Assembly (NCBI GenBank): GCA_902774295.1
Contig: CACYHP010000001.1
Span: 372,001-436,000 of the forward strand
Reading direction: 5' to 3'
Length of the DNA: 64,000 bases
DNA from: an uncultured Bacteroidia bacterium
Lineage (GTDB): Bacteria > Bacteroidota > Bacteroidia > Bacteroidales > F082
Shown here: positions 8,947 to 16,963 of the stretch, one piece after another
Numbering within the stretch: the stretch's first letter is position 1
Layout: each line of letters starts with the position of its first letter
The notes under the pieces: model-generated
What the model saw: the letters and a program-made list of their open reading frames with translations, nothing else
The model's database searches: none
Told to the model about the DNA's origin: nothing
Translations under genes and position numbers: made by a program

Positions 8947-9642
8947 ATGCCGAAGATTAAGACACCGAAAGGCACATATAAATACAAACTCGTTCCGATA
9001 TATCCGGGCTGGAAGCTCATCGACAAAGAGAAGGCGTTCGAAAACCTCTGTCTTTTCAAGGAGATAGCTGACAGAAACGGCTTCAAGTTCTTCCTTGCCT
9101 ACGGCACTTTGCTCGGTGCCGCGCGTGAGAAAGACTTCATCACTCACGATGAAGACATCGACTTAGGCGCTGATTTTAAAGATGTTAACCTCTTTTTGTC
9201 GATGCTTTTCGAGTTTCGTGAAAACGGCTTCGAGGTGGCACGCTGGGATGACCGCGGACTGATTTCAGTGATTAGAAACAACGAGTATATCGACGTCTAT
9301 TTCTTTACGGATTATAACGACAAGCTTTTGATAAACTGCGGCGAGCCTCTGCCGAGGAAATTCTTTGATAATCAGGCAAATATGGAGTTTAAAGGCGTGG
9401 AGTTCAGCGCTCCGGCCGACATCGATGGCGTGTTGGAATACTGGTATGGCAAAGACTGGCGTACACCTGCGCAATGGCTTGACTATCAAGCACCTAAATG
9501 GAGAATATGGGTGTTTAAAGTCATGCAATGGGTGAAACTTTTCATACCTAAATGCTTGATTAAGAATTTGTTTAAAAAGAAAGAACAGGAAATGTTCAAC
9601 AAATACCTCAAAAGAGGCGTCCTTGACGAATATTTAGATTAA
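8947..9642 (+). CDS. LicD-family phosphotransferase
   Basis: A 231-residue protein carrying the LicD signature FFLAYGTLLGAAREKDFITHDEDIDLG (about residues 50-75), with the expected G-T-L-L-G and D-x-D-x-D elements. LicD and fukutin-related enzymes transfer phosphocholine, phosphoethanolamine or other CDP-linked phosphoalcohols onto cell-surface sugars. It immediately follows the fusion that could make the CDP-activated donor, which supports decoration of the polysaccharide by a phospho-amino-alcohol. The C-terminus is basic and hydrophobic, suggesting peripheral membrane attachment. Confidence 0.88.
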   Translation: MPKIKTPKGTYKYKLVPIYPGWKLIDKEKAFENLCLFKEIADRNGFKFFLAYGTLLGAAREKDFITHDEDIDLGADFKDVNLFLSMLFEFRENGFEVARWDDRGLISVIRNNEYIDVYFFTDYNDKLLINCGEPLPRKFFDNQANMEFKGVEFSAPADIDGVLEYWYGKDWRTPAQWLDYQAPKWRIWVFKVMQWVKLFIPKCLIKNLFKKKEQEMFNKYLKRGVLDEYLD

Positions 9643-9647
9643 AAACG

Positions 9648-10409
9648 ATGAAAATCTCTTTGATTACAGCGACATATAACAGCGCAGAGACCGTGCGCGA
9701 TACCTTGCAAAGCGTTCTGAATCAGACGTTTAAGGATATCGACTATATCATCATTGACGGCAACTCGAAGGATAACACGATGGATATCGTGAAGGAGTTC
9801 GAGCCTAAGTTTGAAGGCCGTCTGCTTTGGGTTTCCGAAAAGGACAAAGGCATCTACGACGCCATGAACAAAGGCGTGAGGATGGCTCAAGGTGACATTG
9901 TGGGTATTCTGAACAGCGACGACTTCTTCGCATCCAACGACGTGCTTGAAAAAGTGAATGCCGCTTTCACCGAAAACCCAGCAATTGATGGTGTTTACGC
10001 TGATGTACGCTATGTCGACTGGAATGATACCGGCAAGACCGTGCGTATGTTTTCCGGCAAAGATTTCACGCGCGAGAAACTCTGCTGGGGCAAGATGCCG
10101 CCGCATCCTTCGTTTTATGTGAAACGCGAATGCTACGACAAATTCGGCCTTTACAGCCTCGACTACCCGATATGCGCCGACTACGACATGTTTGTGAAAA
10201 TGATATGGTTGGGAAACATTAACACATTGTATATCAACGATGTATTTGTGAATATGCGTAGCGGCGGCACCTCGTCAAACGGAATAAAAGTACACAGAAA
10301 AATCATGCGCGAGAGGATGCGTTGTGTGCGCGAACACGAAATGCCAAGCAATTTCTTCAAGCAGACATCGCGTTATTTCGAGAAAATATTCAGCCTTTTA
10401 AGAAAATAA
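9648..10409 (+). CDS. GT2-family glycosyltransferase (WcaE-like)
   Basis: A 253-residue GT-A glycosyltransferase: MKISLITATYNSAETVRDTL, DYIIIDGNSKDNT, SEKDKGIYDAMNKGVRMAQG and GILNSDDFF (DxD region near residue 90). The WVSEKDKGIYDAMNKG stretch is characteristic of the WcaE-like subgroup. PPHPSFYVKRECYDKFG is a conserved acceptor-side segment. It probably adds one sugar to the repeat unit. It lies 5 bp from licD and 4 bp from the sugar-phosphate transferase. Confidence 0.9.
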   Translation: MKISLITATYNSAETVRDTLQSVLNQTFKDIDYIIIDGNSKDNTMDIVKEFEPKFEGRLLWVSEKDKGIYDAMNKGVRMAQGDIVGILNSDDFFASNDVLEKVNAAFTENPAIDGVYADVRYVDWNDTGKTVRMFSGKDFTREKLCWGKMPPHPSFYVKRECYDKFGLYSLDYPICADYDMFVKMIWLGNINTLYINDVFVNMRSGGTSSNGIKVHRKIMRERMRCVREHEMPSNFFKQTSRYFEKIFSLLRK

Positions 10410-10413
10410 AGCT

Positions 10414-11787
10414 ATGAAACACATGAAGTTATATAAAAACTGGTATCGCTTTTTTGCCAATTCCATCCTGGTTTTGATGGCTCTGCTGTGTTACATTTAT
10501 GTGTGGTTCAACTACGTGAATGTGATGCTCGACAAGACCTACATCATGAAAGGTAACTTCCTCGTGATAGGTGTCTATGCCCTCATAATCACTTATTTTA
10601 TAAGCTTTTTCGGTGGTTTCAAGATAGGCGTGAACAAAAAATCCAACGTCATCATCTCGCAAATCATCGGGCTTTTGATTTCAAACGGCATATATTTCAT
10701 CATAACGGTCATGATGGCGGGTTACATGAGCTACATCCCGAAATTCCTATGCTACTACGGATGCACTTTCGTTGTGCAGGCAGTGCTGGTGACTATCATC
10801 TCATACCTTTTCATGACCTTGTACTATAAGGTCTTCCCACCTTATAAAGTATTGAATATCAAAGGAAATCATGAGAATAACCTGGCATTTAAGTTCGCTT
10901 CAAGAAATGACAAATACAATGTCGCAGGTGAGATAAGTTTTGATGCTGATATCGCTGAAATCGACAAGATGGTCGACGATTACGATGCCATTTTGATTAA
11001 CGATGTGCCGAGTGAGAAGCGCAACCGTATCCTGAAGATATGTTTTGCAAAAGGGAAGAGGGTTTACATCACTCCAAAGATCTCGGATATCATCATCAGA
11101 AGTGCCGACACTCTCGCTGTCTTCGACACTCCGCTGCTTTTGGCAAACAACAGCACGCTCAATATAACGGAAAGAATTATCAAACGCGCTTTCGACATCT
11201 TTTTATCGGCTTTCGGCCTGATAATTCTTTCTCCTTTGATGATATTGATTTCGCTGGCGATTTTCCTTTACGACAGGGGTCCTGTTTTCTACCGTCAGAC
11301 GAGATATACAAAGAACGGAAAGACCTTTAGAATCTTGAAGTTCAGAAGTATGATACCTAATGCTGAGAAAGACGGCGTGGCGCGCTTGGCGGCTGAGAAA
11401 GACGATAGAATCACGCCTGTTGGAAAGTTTATCCGTGCCACGCGTCTTGACGAGCTCCCGCAGTTTTTCAATATCTTGAGCGGTGACATGAGCTTCGTCG
11501 GCCCGCGTCCGGAACGCCCTGAAATTGCTGACGAATACGAAAAAGAGCTACCTGAGTTCGCTTTCCGCCTCAGGGTGAAGGCAGGTCTGACTGGCTACGC
11601 GCAGATCTTCGGAAAATACAACACTACCTCATACGACAAGCTCAAACTCGACATGATTTACGTCGAAAACTGCTCGCTTTTGATGGATTTGAAGCTTTTG
11701 TTATTGACGTTGAAGGTCATTTTTATGAAAGAAAGCACTGAAGGTTTGGAGGAAGGACAGATAACCGCAACGAATAAGAAATGTTAA
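10414..11787 (+). CDS. Polyprenyl glycosylphosphotransferase (WbaP/WcaJ-like)
   Basis: A 457-residue initiating phosphoglycosyltransferase. Four N-terminal membrane helices (about residues 10-140) are followed by a CoA-binding-like region and a C-terminal bacterial sugar transferase domain (from about residue 250) with RAFDIFLSAFGLIILSPLMI, KFRSMIPNAEKDG, RATRLDELPQFFNILSGDMSFVGPRPERPE and LRVKAGLTGYAQIFGKYNT. It loads the first sugar-phosphate onto undecaprenyl phosphate at the inner face of the membrane. It overlaps the next, shorter phosphoglycosyltransferase by 7 bp. Confidence 0.92.
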   Translation: MKHMKLYKNWYRFFANSILVLMALLCYIYVWFNYVNVMLDKTYIMKGNFLVIGVYALIITYFISFFGGFKIGVNKKSNVIISQIIGLLISNGIYFIITVMMAGYMSYIPKFLCYYGCTFVVQAVLVTIISYLFMTLYYKVFPPYKVLNIKGNHENNLAFKFASRNDKYNVAGEISFDADIAEIDKMVDDYDAILINDVPSEKRNRILKICFAKGKRVYITPKISDIIIRSADTLAVFDTPLLLANNSTLNITERIIKRAFDIFLSAFGLIILSPLMILISLAIFLYDRGPVFYRQTRYTKNGKTFRILKFRSMIPNAEKDGVARLAAEKDDRITPVGKFIRATRLDELPQFFNILSGDMSFVGPRPERPEIADEYEKELPEFAFRLRVKAGLTGYAQIFGKYNTTSYDKLKLDMIYVENCSLLMDLKLLLLTLKVIFMKESTEGLEEGQITATNKKC

Positions 11788-12365
11788 TAAAATATCTTTT
11801 TGACCGAGTTTTTTCCTTTATCGGATTGATAATAATATCGCCGTTTTTGCTGGTGGTTTATATCCTTCACAAGATCAGGATGCCGAAAGGGGATTTCCTG
11901 TATCGGCAGGTGAGGGTAGGCAAAGATGGCAGGCTATTCAAGATTTTTAAGATACGGACGTTGAGGGATAACTCCGAAGCTTCCGGCTCTGTCACCGTCG
12001 CTGATGACGAGCGAATACTGCCTTTCGGAAGATGGCTTCGAGAGAGCAAAGTCGACACGTTTTTGGAGCTTATTAATATATTAATAGGTGACATGAGCTT
12101 CGTGGGTCCGCGTCCCGATGTGCCTGGCTATGCCGACAAACTCGAAGGCGACGACAGAATCATCCTCAAAATGCGTCCCGGATTGACGGGCCCCGCTTCT
12201 ATCAAATACCGCCACGAAGACCAAATCTTAGTTCAACAAGCCGACCCGCAGAAGTATAACGACGAGGTCATTTGGCCTGATAAGGTGAAAATAAACAAAG
12301 AATATTACGAAAACTGGTCGCTCTGGAGCGATGTTAAGATATTGTGGAAGACAATATTCGGCTAA
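11781..12365 (+). CDS. Short PglC-like initiating sugar-phosphate transferase
   Basis: A 194-residue monotopic phosphoglycosyltransferase reduced to the catalytic core: one re-entrant hydrophobic helix (residues about 8-30), then FKIRTLRDN, LELINILIGDMSFVGPRPDVPG and MRPGLTGPASIKYR. This is the length of PglC-type enzymes, which often act on diacetylbacillosamine-like UDP-sugars, consistent with the aminotransferase/acetyltransferase pair at the start of the operon. Having a long and a short initiating transferase side by side is notable. They could start different chains, or one may be redundant. It is the last gene of the operon. Confidence 0.92.
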   Translation: MLIKYLFDRVFSFIGLIIISPFLLVVYILHKIRMPKGDFLYRQVRVGKDGRLFKIFKIRTLRDNSEASGSVTVADDERILPFGRWLRESKVDTFLELINILIGDMSFVGPRPDVPGYADKLEGDDRIILKMRPGLTGPASIKYRHEDQILVQQADPQKYNDEVIWPDKVKINKEYYENWSLWSDVKILWKTIFG

Positions 12366-12418
12366 ATCAGCATTGATACTCAATAAGATATAAAATTTTT
12401 GAAAAATATTTTAAAAAA

Positions 12419-12451
12419 TTGTTGCACGTATCAAAAAACATCGTACTTTTG
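12419..12451 (+). promoter_or_regulatory. Bacteroidetes-type promoter for tRNA-Asn
   Basis: TTG at 12419 and 12422 and TACTTTTG at 12444-12451, matching TTG-N19-TAnnTTTG. It lies 29 bp before the tRNA gene. Confidence 0.7.
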
Positions 12452-12480
12452 CAACCGCAAACGGAGAAAAAACCGTTATA

Positions 12481-12554
12481 GCCTCCTTAGCTCAGTTGGT
12501 TAGAGCATCTGACTGTTAATCAGGGGGTCTCAGGTTCAAGTCCTGAAGGGGGCG
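12481..12554 (+). tRNA. tRNA-Asn (GTT)
   Basis: A 74-nt cloverleaf. Acceptor stem GCCTCCT pairs with AGGGGGC (12547-12553). The D-arm contains CTCAGTTGGTTAGAGC. Anticodon stem TCTGA/TCAGG encloses loop CTGTTAA, with anticodon GTT at 12515-12517. The T-arm contains GGTTCAAGTCC. The discriminator is G, and CCA is not encoded. No integration duplication was noticed here. Confidence 0.97.
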
Positions 12555-12561
12555 CAGAGAG

Positions 12562-12582
12562 ATTACAAAGTGTAATTTTTTA
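12562..12582 (+). terminator. Hairpin terminator after tRNA-Asn
   Basis: ATTACA-AAG-TGTAAT followed by a T-run. It lies 8 bp past the tRNA end. Confidence 0.6.
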
Positions 12583-12603
12583 TGTTTCATGTTATTAATT
12601 GAG

Positions 12604-12637
12604 GAATGAATACCCTAAAGGCGTTCATTCTTTTTTT
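12604..12637 (+). terminator. Second hairpin terminator after tRNA-Asn
   Basis: GAATGAA (12604-12610) pairs with TTCATTC (12624-12630), followed by seven T residues. It may act as a backup to the terminator just upstream. Confidence 0.65.
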
Positions 12638-12639
12638 AT

Positions 12640-12840
12640 GACATGAAAGACAAGATAATAATCAGACAGGATAAACAAGATTAACAAGTTTTTGTCGTCC
12701 AGATCCTGTAAATCTTGTTATAACATAAAAGACAAGATAATAATGTTATAACATAAAAGACAAGATAATAATCAGACAGGATAAACAAGATTAACAAGTT
12801 TTTTGTCGTCCAAATCATGTAAATCTTGTAAATCCTGTCA
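12640..12840. repeat. Duplicated intergenic repeat (AAGACAAGATAATAA family)
   Basis: The 300-bp gap between tRNA-Asn and the sugar kinase holds two near-identical copies of about 75-80 bp (about 12643-12719 and 12752-12832). Each contains AGACAAGATAATAATCAGAC, GGATAAACAAGATTAACAAG, GTCGTCCA and TGTAAATCTTGT. A shorter partial copy lies between them. No ORF is supported. This looks like a dispersed non-coding repeat with a local duplication. Confidence 0.8.
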
Positions 12841-12855
12841 AAAAAAATAAAAAAC

Positions 12856-13821
12856 ATGTCAGTATTAGGTATTGGAAACGCTCTCGTTGATATTCTCACG
12901 AGAATCGATAATGACAACATCCTCAATGAGTTAGGACTGCCGAAAGGCTCTATGCAGCTCGTTGATGAGAAAGTTTCCGCAAAGGTTGCAAAGACTTTGG
13001 AGAGATACGACAACACCATGGCTCCAGGCGGGTCGGCAGCTAACACAATTCATGGGCTGGCAAAAAGCGGTGTAGAGACTGGTTTTATAGGTTTTACTGG
13101 CAATGACGAAGCCGGCAAGTTCTTCGACAACGCCATGAGATCGGTTGGAGTGAAGCCTATCATGTTCCATGGCGACGTGCCTTCTGGCATTGCCCAGGCA
13201 ATCATCTCTCCTGATGGCGAGCGCACCTTCGCGACACACCTCGGAGCAGCTGTCTTGCTGAGTGAAAACCATCTGTCATTAGACATTTTCAAAGGCTGGG
13301 ACTACTGCTATGTCGAGGGTTATCTCATCGCAAACCGTCCTTTGTTCAAGAAAGCCATCGAGCTTGCGAAACAGGCGGGCTGCAAGGTAGTTTTGGACCT
13401 CGCTTCATACAATGTGGTCGAAGATAACCGCGACTTTTTGATGGAACTCATCCCTCAGATAGACATCGTTTTCGCCAACGAGGAAGAGGCTAAAGCATTG
13501 ACACAAAGTACTCCGGAAGAGACCCTCGAATTTCTTGCAAAACATTGCGAAATTGCAGTGGTGAAAGTCGGAAAGAAGGGCTCGTTCATCAAGCGTGGCA
13601 GCGAAGTGGTAAAAGTCGACTGCAACGATGTCAAAGTTATCGACACCACTGGCGCCGGTGACATGTACGCCGCTGGATTCCTCGCCGGAATCATCAAGGG
13701 CTACGACCTCAAAAAATCTGGTGAACTTGGTAACTGTTTAGCGGAAAATGTGATACAGAACCTGGGAGCTAAGCTTAAAGAGGAGCAGTGGAAACAAGTC
13801 CACACGTCATTTCGACTGTAG
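12856..13821 (+). CDS. PfkB-family carbohydrate/nucleoside kinase (adenosine kinase-like)
   Basis: A 321-residue ribokinase-family enzyme. The N-terminus (VLGIGNALVDILTRI), PGGSAANTIHGLAKSG (about residues 56-70) and the C-terminal TGAGDMYAAGFLAGI with catalytic Asp (about residue 258) are the two PfkB signatures. In Bacteroidetes this single-copy gene is usually annotated as adenosine kinase, giving AMP from adenosine. Sugar kinase activity cannot be excluded. The last codons (T-S-F-R-L-stop) are encoded by the left arm of the GTCATTTCGA repeat at 13805, so a repeat insertion appears to have set or replaced the original 3' end. Confidence 0.88.
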   Translation: MSVLGIGNALVDILTRIDNDNILNELGLPKGSMQLVDEKVSAKVAKTLERYDNTMAPGGSAANTIHGLAKSGVETGFIGFTGNDEAGKFFDNAMRSVGVKPIMFHGDVPSGIAQAIISPDGERTFATHLGAAVLLSENHLSLDIFKGWDYCYVEGYLIANRPLFKKAIELAKQAGCKVVLDLASYNVVEDNRDFLMELIPQIDIVFANEEEAKALTQSTPEETLEFLAKHCEIAVVKVGKKGSFIKRGSEVVKVDCNDVKVIDTTGAGDMYAAGFLAGIIKGYDLKKSGELGNCLAENVIQNLGAKLKEEQWKQVHTSFRL

Positions 13822-13914
13822 CGAAGCGGAATGGAGAAATCTCATGCAATAAAGCGGATTATCTGTTTGGATGAGATTTCTCCGCTTCGCCTAACGGCTC
13901 CGGTCGAAATGACG
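13805..13914. repeat. GTCATTTCGA inverted-repeat element, copy A
   Basis: A 110-bp element. Left arm CGTCATTTCGACTGTAGCG... runs to GAGAAATCTCAT. Right arm ATGAGATTTCTCC... runs to GGTCGAAATGACG. The arms are about 40 bp each around a 25-bp centre. It overlaps the 3' end of the kinase gene. This is one of several copies in the window (18800, 19241, 21509, 22221, 24004). Confidence 0.9.
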
Positions 13915-13962
13915 GGTTTAAAAATAATTTCCTATTTATTTAATAGGTATGGTTTTTTTTTG

Positions 13963-13970
13963 TATTTTTG
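13963..13970 (+). promoter_or_regulatory. Probable -7 element for the EF-G2-like gene
   Basis: TATTTTTG matches TAnnTTTG. No clear -33 TTTG lies at the usual distance. The start codon is about 48 bp downstream, leaving an A/T-rich leader. Confidence 0.5.
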
Positions 13971-14017
13971 CGCCCACATTGGAAATTAATTAATAAAAAT
14001 ATAGAATTTAGATTAAA

Positions 14018-16153
14018 ATGAAGGTATTTCAGACAGACGACATTCGGAACATCGCTCTCATTGGAGCTGCTAAATCCGGAAAGACCACGCTTGCAGAAAA
14101 CATGATTTTCGAAGGCAAGCTCATCAACAGAAAAGGCGACACTACCAGCAAGAACACAGTGTCAGACTACCGTCCAATCGAGATGGAGCGCGGTATCTCT
14201 GTTAACGCCAGCTTATGCTACACAATCTTTAACGACAAGAAAATCAACATCTTGGACACTCCTGGCTTTAGCGATTTTTCTGGCGATATCGTCGCTTGTC
14301 TGACCGCTGCTGACACAGCTGTGTTCACAGTCAACTCACAGTCAGGTGTTGAGGCTACAACAGAAAACGCATGGAAACACGCTGCTAACACAAACAAGCC
14401 AGTGGTGTTCTTCATGAACCAGCTCGACCACAACAACGCTAACTTCGATGATACAATTCATCAGTTGAAAGAATACTTCGGTGATAAGGTCACTCCAATC
14501 CAGTTCCCAGTGAACGCTGGTGAAGGCTTCAATGCTGTCATCGACCTCATCATGAAGAAGATGCTCGTCTTCAAGAACGGCAACGGCGCTCCTGAGGTTC
14601 AGGACATCCCTGCTAACCTTGCTGACAAGGCTGAAGAACTCCACAACGAGCTCATCGAGCACGCTGCAGAAGGTGACGACGCCCTCATGGAGAAATTCTT
14701 CGACGAAGGTACACTCTCAGAAGAAGATATGGAAGCCGGTATCCGCATGGGTATCGCAAAGCGTGAGATCTTCCCTGTCATCTGCGGCGCAGCAAAGAGC
14801 GGTGCAGGCGTGACACGTCTCCTCGAGTTCATCGTCAACGCTTGCCCATCACCGGCACACGTTGCTCCTATCAAAGCTGAAAACGGCACAGAGTTCCACA
14901 ACGACGTGAACGAGCCAACAGCAATGTTCTTCTTCAAGATCTCTAACGAACAGAACGTCGGTGACGTCGCTATGGCACGTATCTACGGCGGTACAGTGAC
15001 AGAGGCTCAGGACCTCGTCAACCCACGTACAGGCAACAAAGAGCGTATCTCACAGATCCTCGTCTCTAACGGTAAGAACCGCGAGAGAGTGGAGAAAGCT
15101 TGCGCTGGCGATATCATCTCAACAATCAAGTTGAAAGATGTCCGCGTTTGCGATAGCCTCGTCGACGCTAAGGTCGCTGAAGCTGCATTCCCGGCAATCC
15201 AGTTCCCAACACCTATCTTCTCAGTCGCTATCAAGGCAGTCAACTCACAGGAAGATGAGAAACTCGGCGGTATCCTCAACGATATGCACAAGACAGACCC
15301 AACAATCATCACAGGTATGTCACGCGAGTTGAAACAGAACATCCTCCAGTGCCAGGGTGAATATCACCTCAATACAATCAAATGGTACCTCGACAACGTC
15401 CACAAGATCGCTGTTGAGTTCGCATCACCTAAGATCCCTTACAGAGAGACTATCACAAAGGCTGCTAACGGCGACTATCGTCACAAGAAACAGTCAGGTG
15501 GTTCAGGTCAGTTCGGTGAGGTTCACATGCGCTTGGCTCCTTACTATGAAGGCTACACCGACCCAACAGACCTCCAGGTCCGTGACACTCAGGAGTACGA
15601 CCTCCCATGGGGCGGCAAGCTCATCTTCAAGAACTGTATCGTCGGTGGCGCTATCGACGCACGTTTCATGCCAGCTATCTTGAAAGGTATCAACGAGCGT
15701 TTGGAAGAAGGCCCATTGACAGGTTCTTACGCACGTGATATCATCGTCTACGTGTACGATGGTAAGATGCACCCGGTCGATTCAAACGAAATGGCATTTA
15801 AGATCGCTGGTCGTATGGCATTCTCAATCGCATTCAAGGCAGCAGGTCCTAAGATCATGGAACCTATCTACGATCTCACAGTCCGTATGCCAGAAGATAT
15901 GATGGGTGCTGTCAACACCGACCTCCAGGGCCGTCGCGCTATCATCATGGGTATGGATTCAGACAGAAATTACCAGATTATCCGCGCAAGAGTGCCGCTC
16001 GCAGAGATGGACCGTTATTCAACATCACTCAGCTCACTCACCTCAGGCCGTGGCTCATTCACAATGGCTTACGCTGAGTACGCACAGGTCCCAGCCGACG
16101 TCCAGACCAAGCTGTTGAAGGCTTACGAGGAGTCGAAGAAGGACGAGGATTAA
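14018..16153 (+). CDS. Elongation factor G paralogue (EF-G2-like), altered GTPase centre
   Basis: A 711-residue homologue of EF-G with all domains: G domain (about 1-285), domain II, domains III and IV, and a C-terminal domain V (GRRAIIMGMD). The P-loop GAAKSGKTT (residues 16-24) is intact. The G3 motif reads DTPGF (Asp80-Phe84) where canonical EF-G has DTPGH, so the catalytic histidine is replaced. G4 reads NQLD (134-137) instead of NKxD. Bacteroides thetaiotaomicron has an EF-G2 paralogue reported to promote translocation without GTP hydrolysis, and this is the likely counterpart. The third bases are strongly biased to C, as in highly expressed genes. A strong hairpin terminator follows. 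Confidence 0.88.
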   Translation: MKVFQTDDIRNIALIGAAKSGKTTLAENMIFEGKLINRKGDTTSKNTVSDYRPIEMERGISVNASLCYTIFNDKKINILDTPGFSDFSGDIVACLTAADTAVFTVNSQSGVEATTENAWKHAANTNKPVVFFMNQLDHNNANFDDTIHQLKEYFGDKVTPIQFPVNAGEGFNAVIDLIMKKMLVFKNGNGAPEVQDIPANLADKAEELHNELIEHAAEGDDALMEKFFDEGTLSEEDMEAGIRMGIAKREIFPVICGAAKSGAGVTRLLEFIVNACPSPAHVAPIKAENGTEFHNDVNEPTAMFFFKISNEQNVGDVAMARIYGGTVTEAQDLVNPRTGNKERISQILVSNGKNRERVEKACAGDIISTIKLKDVRVCDSLVDAKVAEAAFPAIQFPTPIFSVAIKAVNSQEDEKLGGILNDMHKTDPTIITGMSRELKQNILQCQGEYHLNTIKWYLDNVHKIAVEFASPKIPYRETITKAANGDYRHKKQSGGSGQFGEVHMRLAPYYEGYTDPTDLQVRDTQEYDLPWGGKLIFKNCIVGGAIDARFMPAILKGINERLEEGPLTGSYARDIIVYVYDGKMHPVDSNEMAFKIAGRMAFSIAFKAAGPKIMEPIYDLTVRMPEDMMGAVNTDLQGRRAIIMGMDSDRNYQIIRARVPLAEMDRYSTSLSSLTSGRGSFTMAYAEYAQVPADVQTKLLKAYEESKKDED

Positions 16154-16190
16154 TTAGTCTTTAGACATTAGATATTAGACATTAGATAAT

Positions 16191-16224
16191 GCGGGGACGC
16201 GCGAAGCGCGTCCCCGCATTTTTT
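16191..16224 (+). terminator. Strong rho-independent terminator after EF-G2-like gene
   Basis: GCGGGGACGCGC-GAA-GCGCGTCCCCGC is a perfect 12-bp stem with a 3-nt loop, followed by ATTTTTT. It lies 38 bp after the stop codon, behind a short TTAGACATTAGAT tandem repeat. Confidence 0.92.
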
Positions 16225-16243
16225 GTGAAAAAACAAAAAAAAA

Positions 16244-16274
16244 TTGGAATTGTAAATTATTGTGTTTAATTTTG
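16244..16274 (+). promoter_or_regulatory. Bacteroidetes-type promoter for the small membrane protein
   Basis: TTG at 16244-16246, a 20-bp spacer, then TAATTTTG at 16267-16274. The start codon is 39 bp downstream. Confidence 0.65.
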
Positions 16275-16313
16275 TTGCGCAATTAACTAATTAATTAACT
16301 AAAAAATTACATT

Positions 16314-16868
16314 ATGGAAACGAGTAAAATTCAGTTGTGGAATCGCACCACTGGGGCGATTTACAAAAATGTCATGTTGTTCGCAATTGCAGGCATGGTG
16401 TCAGCATTGTTCAGCTTTATCCCACTGTTGGGATGGATAGTTAATATTGCTAATGTGTGCGTCGCTTCAGGTTACATAGCATTCTTCATCAGACTTAAAG
16501 ACATGCAAGATTTGGTTGAACCGTCCGATGTCCCGTCTGCCAAGTATTTGTGCAATGGTGTCTTGCTGCACATTCTGTCAATCATGCTCAGATTTGTGCC
16601 GGCCGTCGGATGGATTCTCGGACCACTCGCAGTCATCGTGTCATGTGTATTCATGCTGATGGGCTATAACGGCCTTAAGAAGTCGGAGACATTCGTTGGT
16701 AAAGAAGGCATGAAGATGTTGTTCATAGCCATGATTATCGGTATAGCAGGAGGTGTTTTCAGCATCATCCCTGTTGTTGGTACGATTCTCGCAGGAATCT
16801 GCTTCATCGTTGAATTCGTCATGGTGCTCCTCGGCTGGAAAAAGGTGGCAGAAACGGTCGCTGAATAA
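16314..16868 (+). CDS. Small polytopic membrane protein, unknown function
   Basis: A 184-residue protein not recognised as a named family. It has at least four hydrophobic helices (about residues 20-60, 78-112, 130-150 and 152-172). They carry a repeated motif of the type FIPLLGWIVN, FVPAVGWILG and IIPVVGTILA, suggesting an internal triplication around small-residue helix hairpins. It has its own promoter and stands alone, with an inverted repeat of the TCTGCGAGA family just downstream. The family may be general small integral membrane proteins. No function is assigned. Confidence 0.7.
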   Translation: METSKIQLWNRTTGAIYKNVMLFAIAGMVSALFSFIPLLGWIVNIANVCVASGYIAFFIRLKDMQDLVEPSDVPSAKYLCNGVLLHILSIMLRFVPAVGWILGPLAVIVSCVFMLMGYNGLKKSETFVGKEGMKMLFIAMIIGIAGGVFSIIPVVGTILAGICFIVEFVMVLLGWKKVAETVAE

Positions 16869-16876
16869 TGTATTTA

Positions 16877-16952
16877 TCTCTCGCAGATTACGCAGATACA
16901 GCAGATTTTAGCAATAGAATATCAGCGTCATCTGCGTCATCTGCGAGAAACT
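16877..16952. repeat. CGCAGAT inverted-repeat element, copy 1
   Basis: The left arm CTCTCGCAGATTACGCAGAT mirrors the right arm ATCTGCGTCATCTGCGAGA around an A/T-rich centre. A larger related copy lies at 25545-25732. It sits between convergent genes and may act as a bidirectional hairpin. Confidence 0.8.
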
Positions 16953-16963
16953 AAAAAGAGCAA

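Noticed and set aside
7133..9642. Phosphonate (aminoethylphosphonate) biosynthesis cluster
   Set aside because: No PEP mutase or phosphonopyruvate decarboxylase gene is visible. The fusion alone does not establish a C-P bond pathway, so this is kept only as an alternative.
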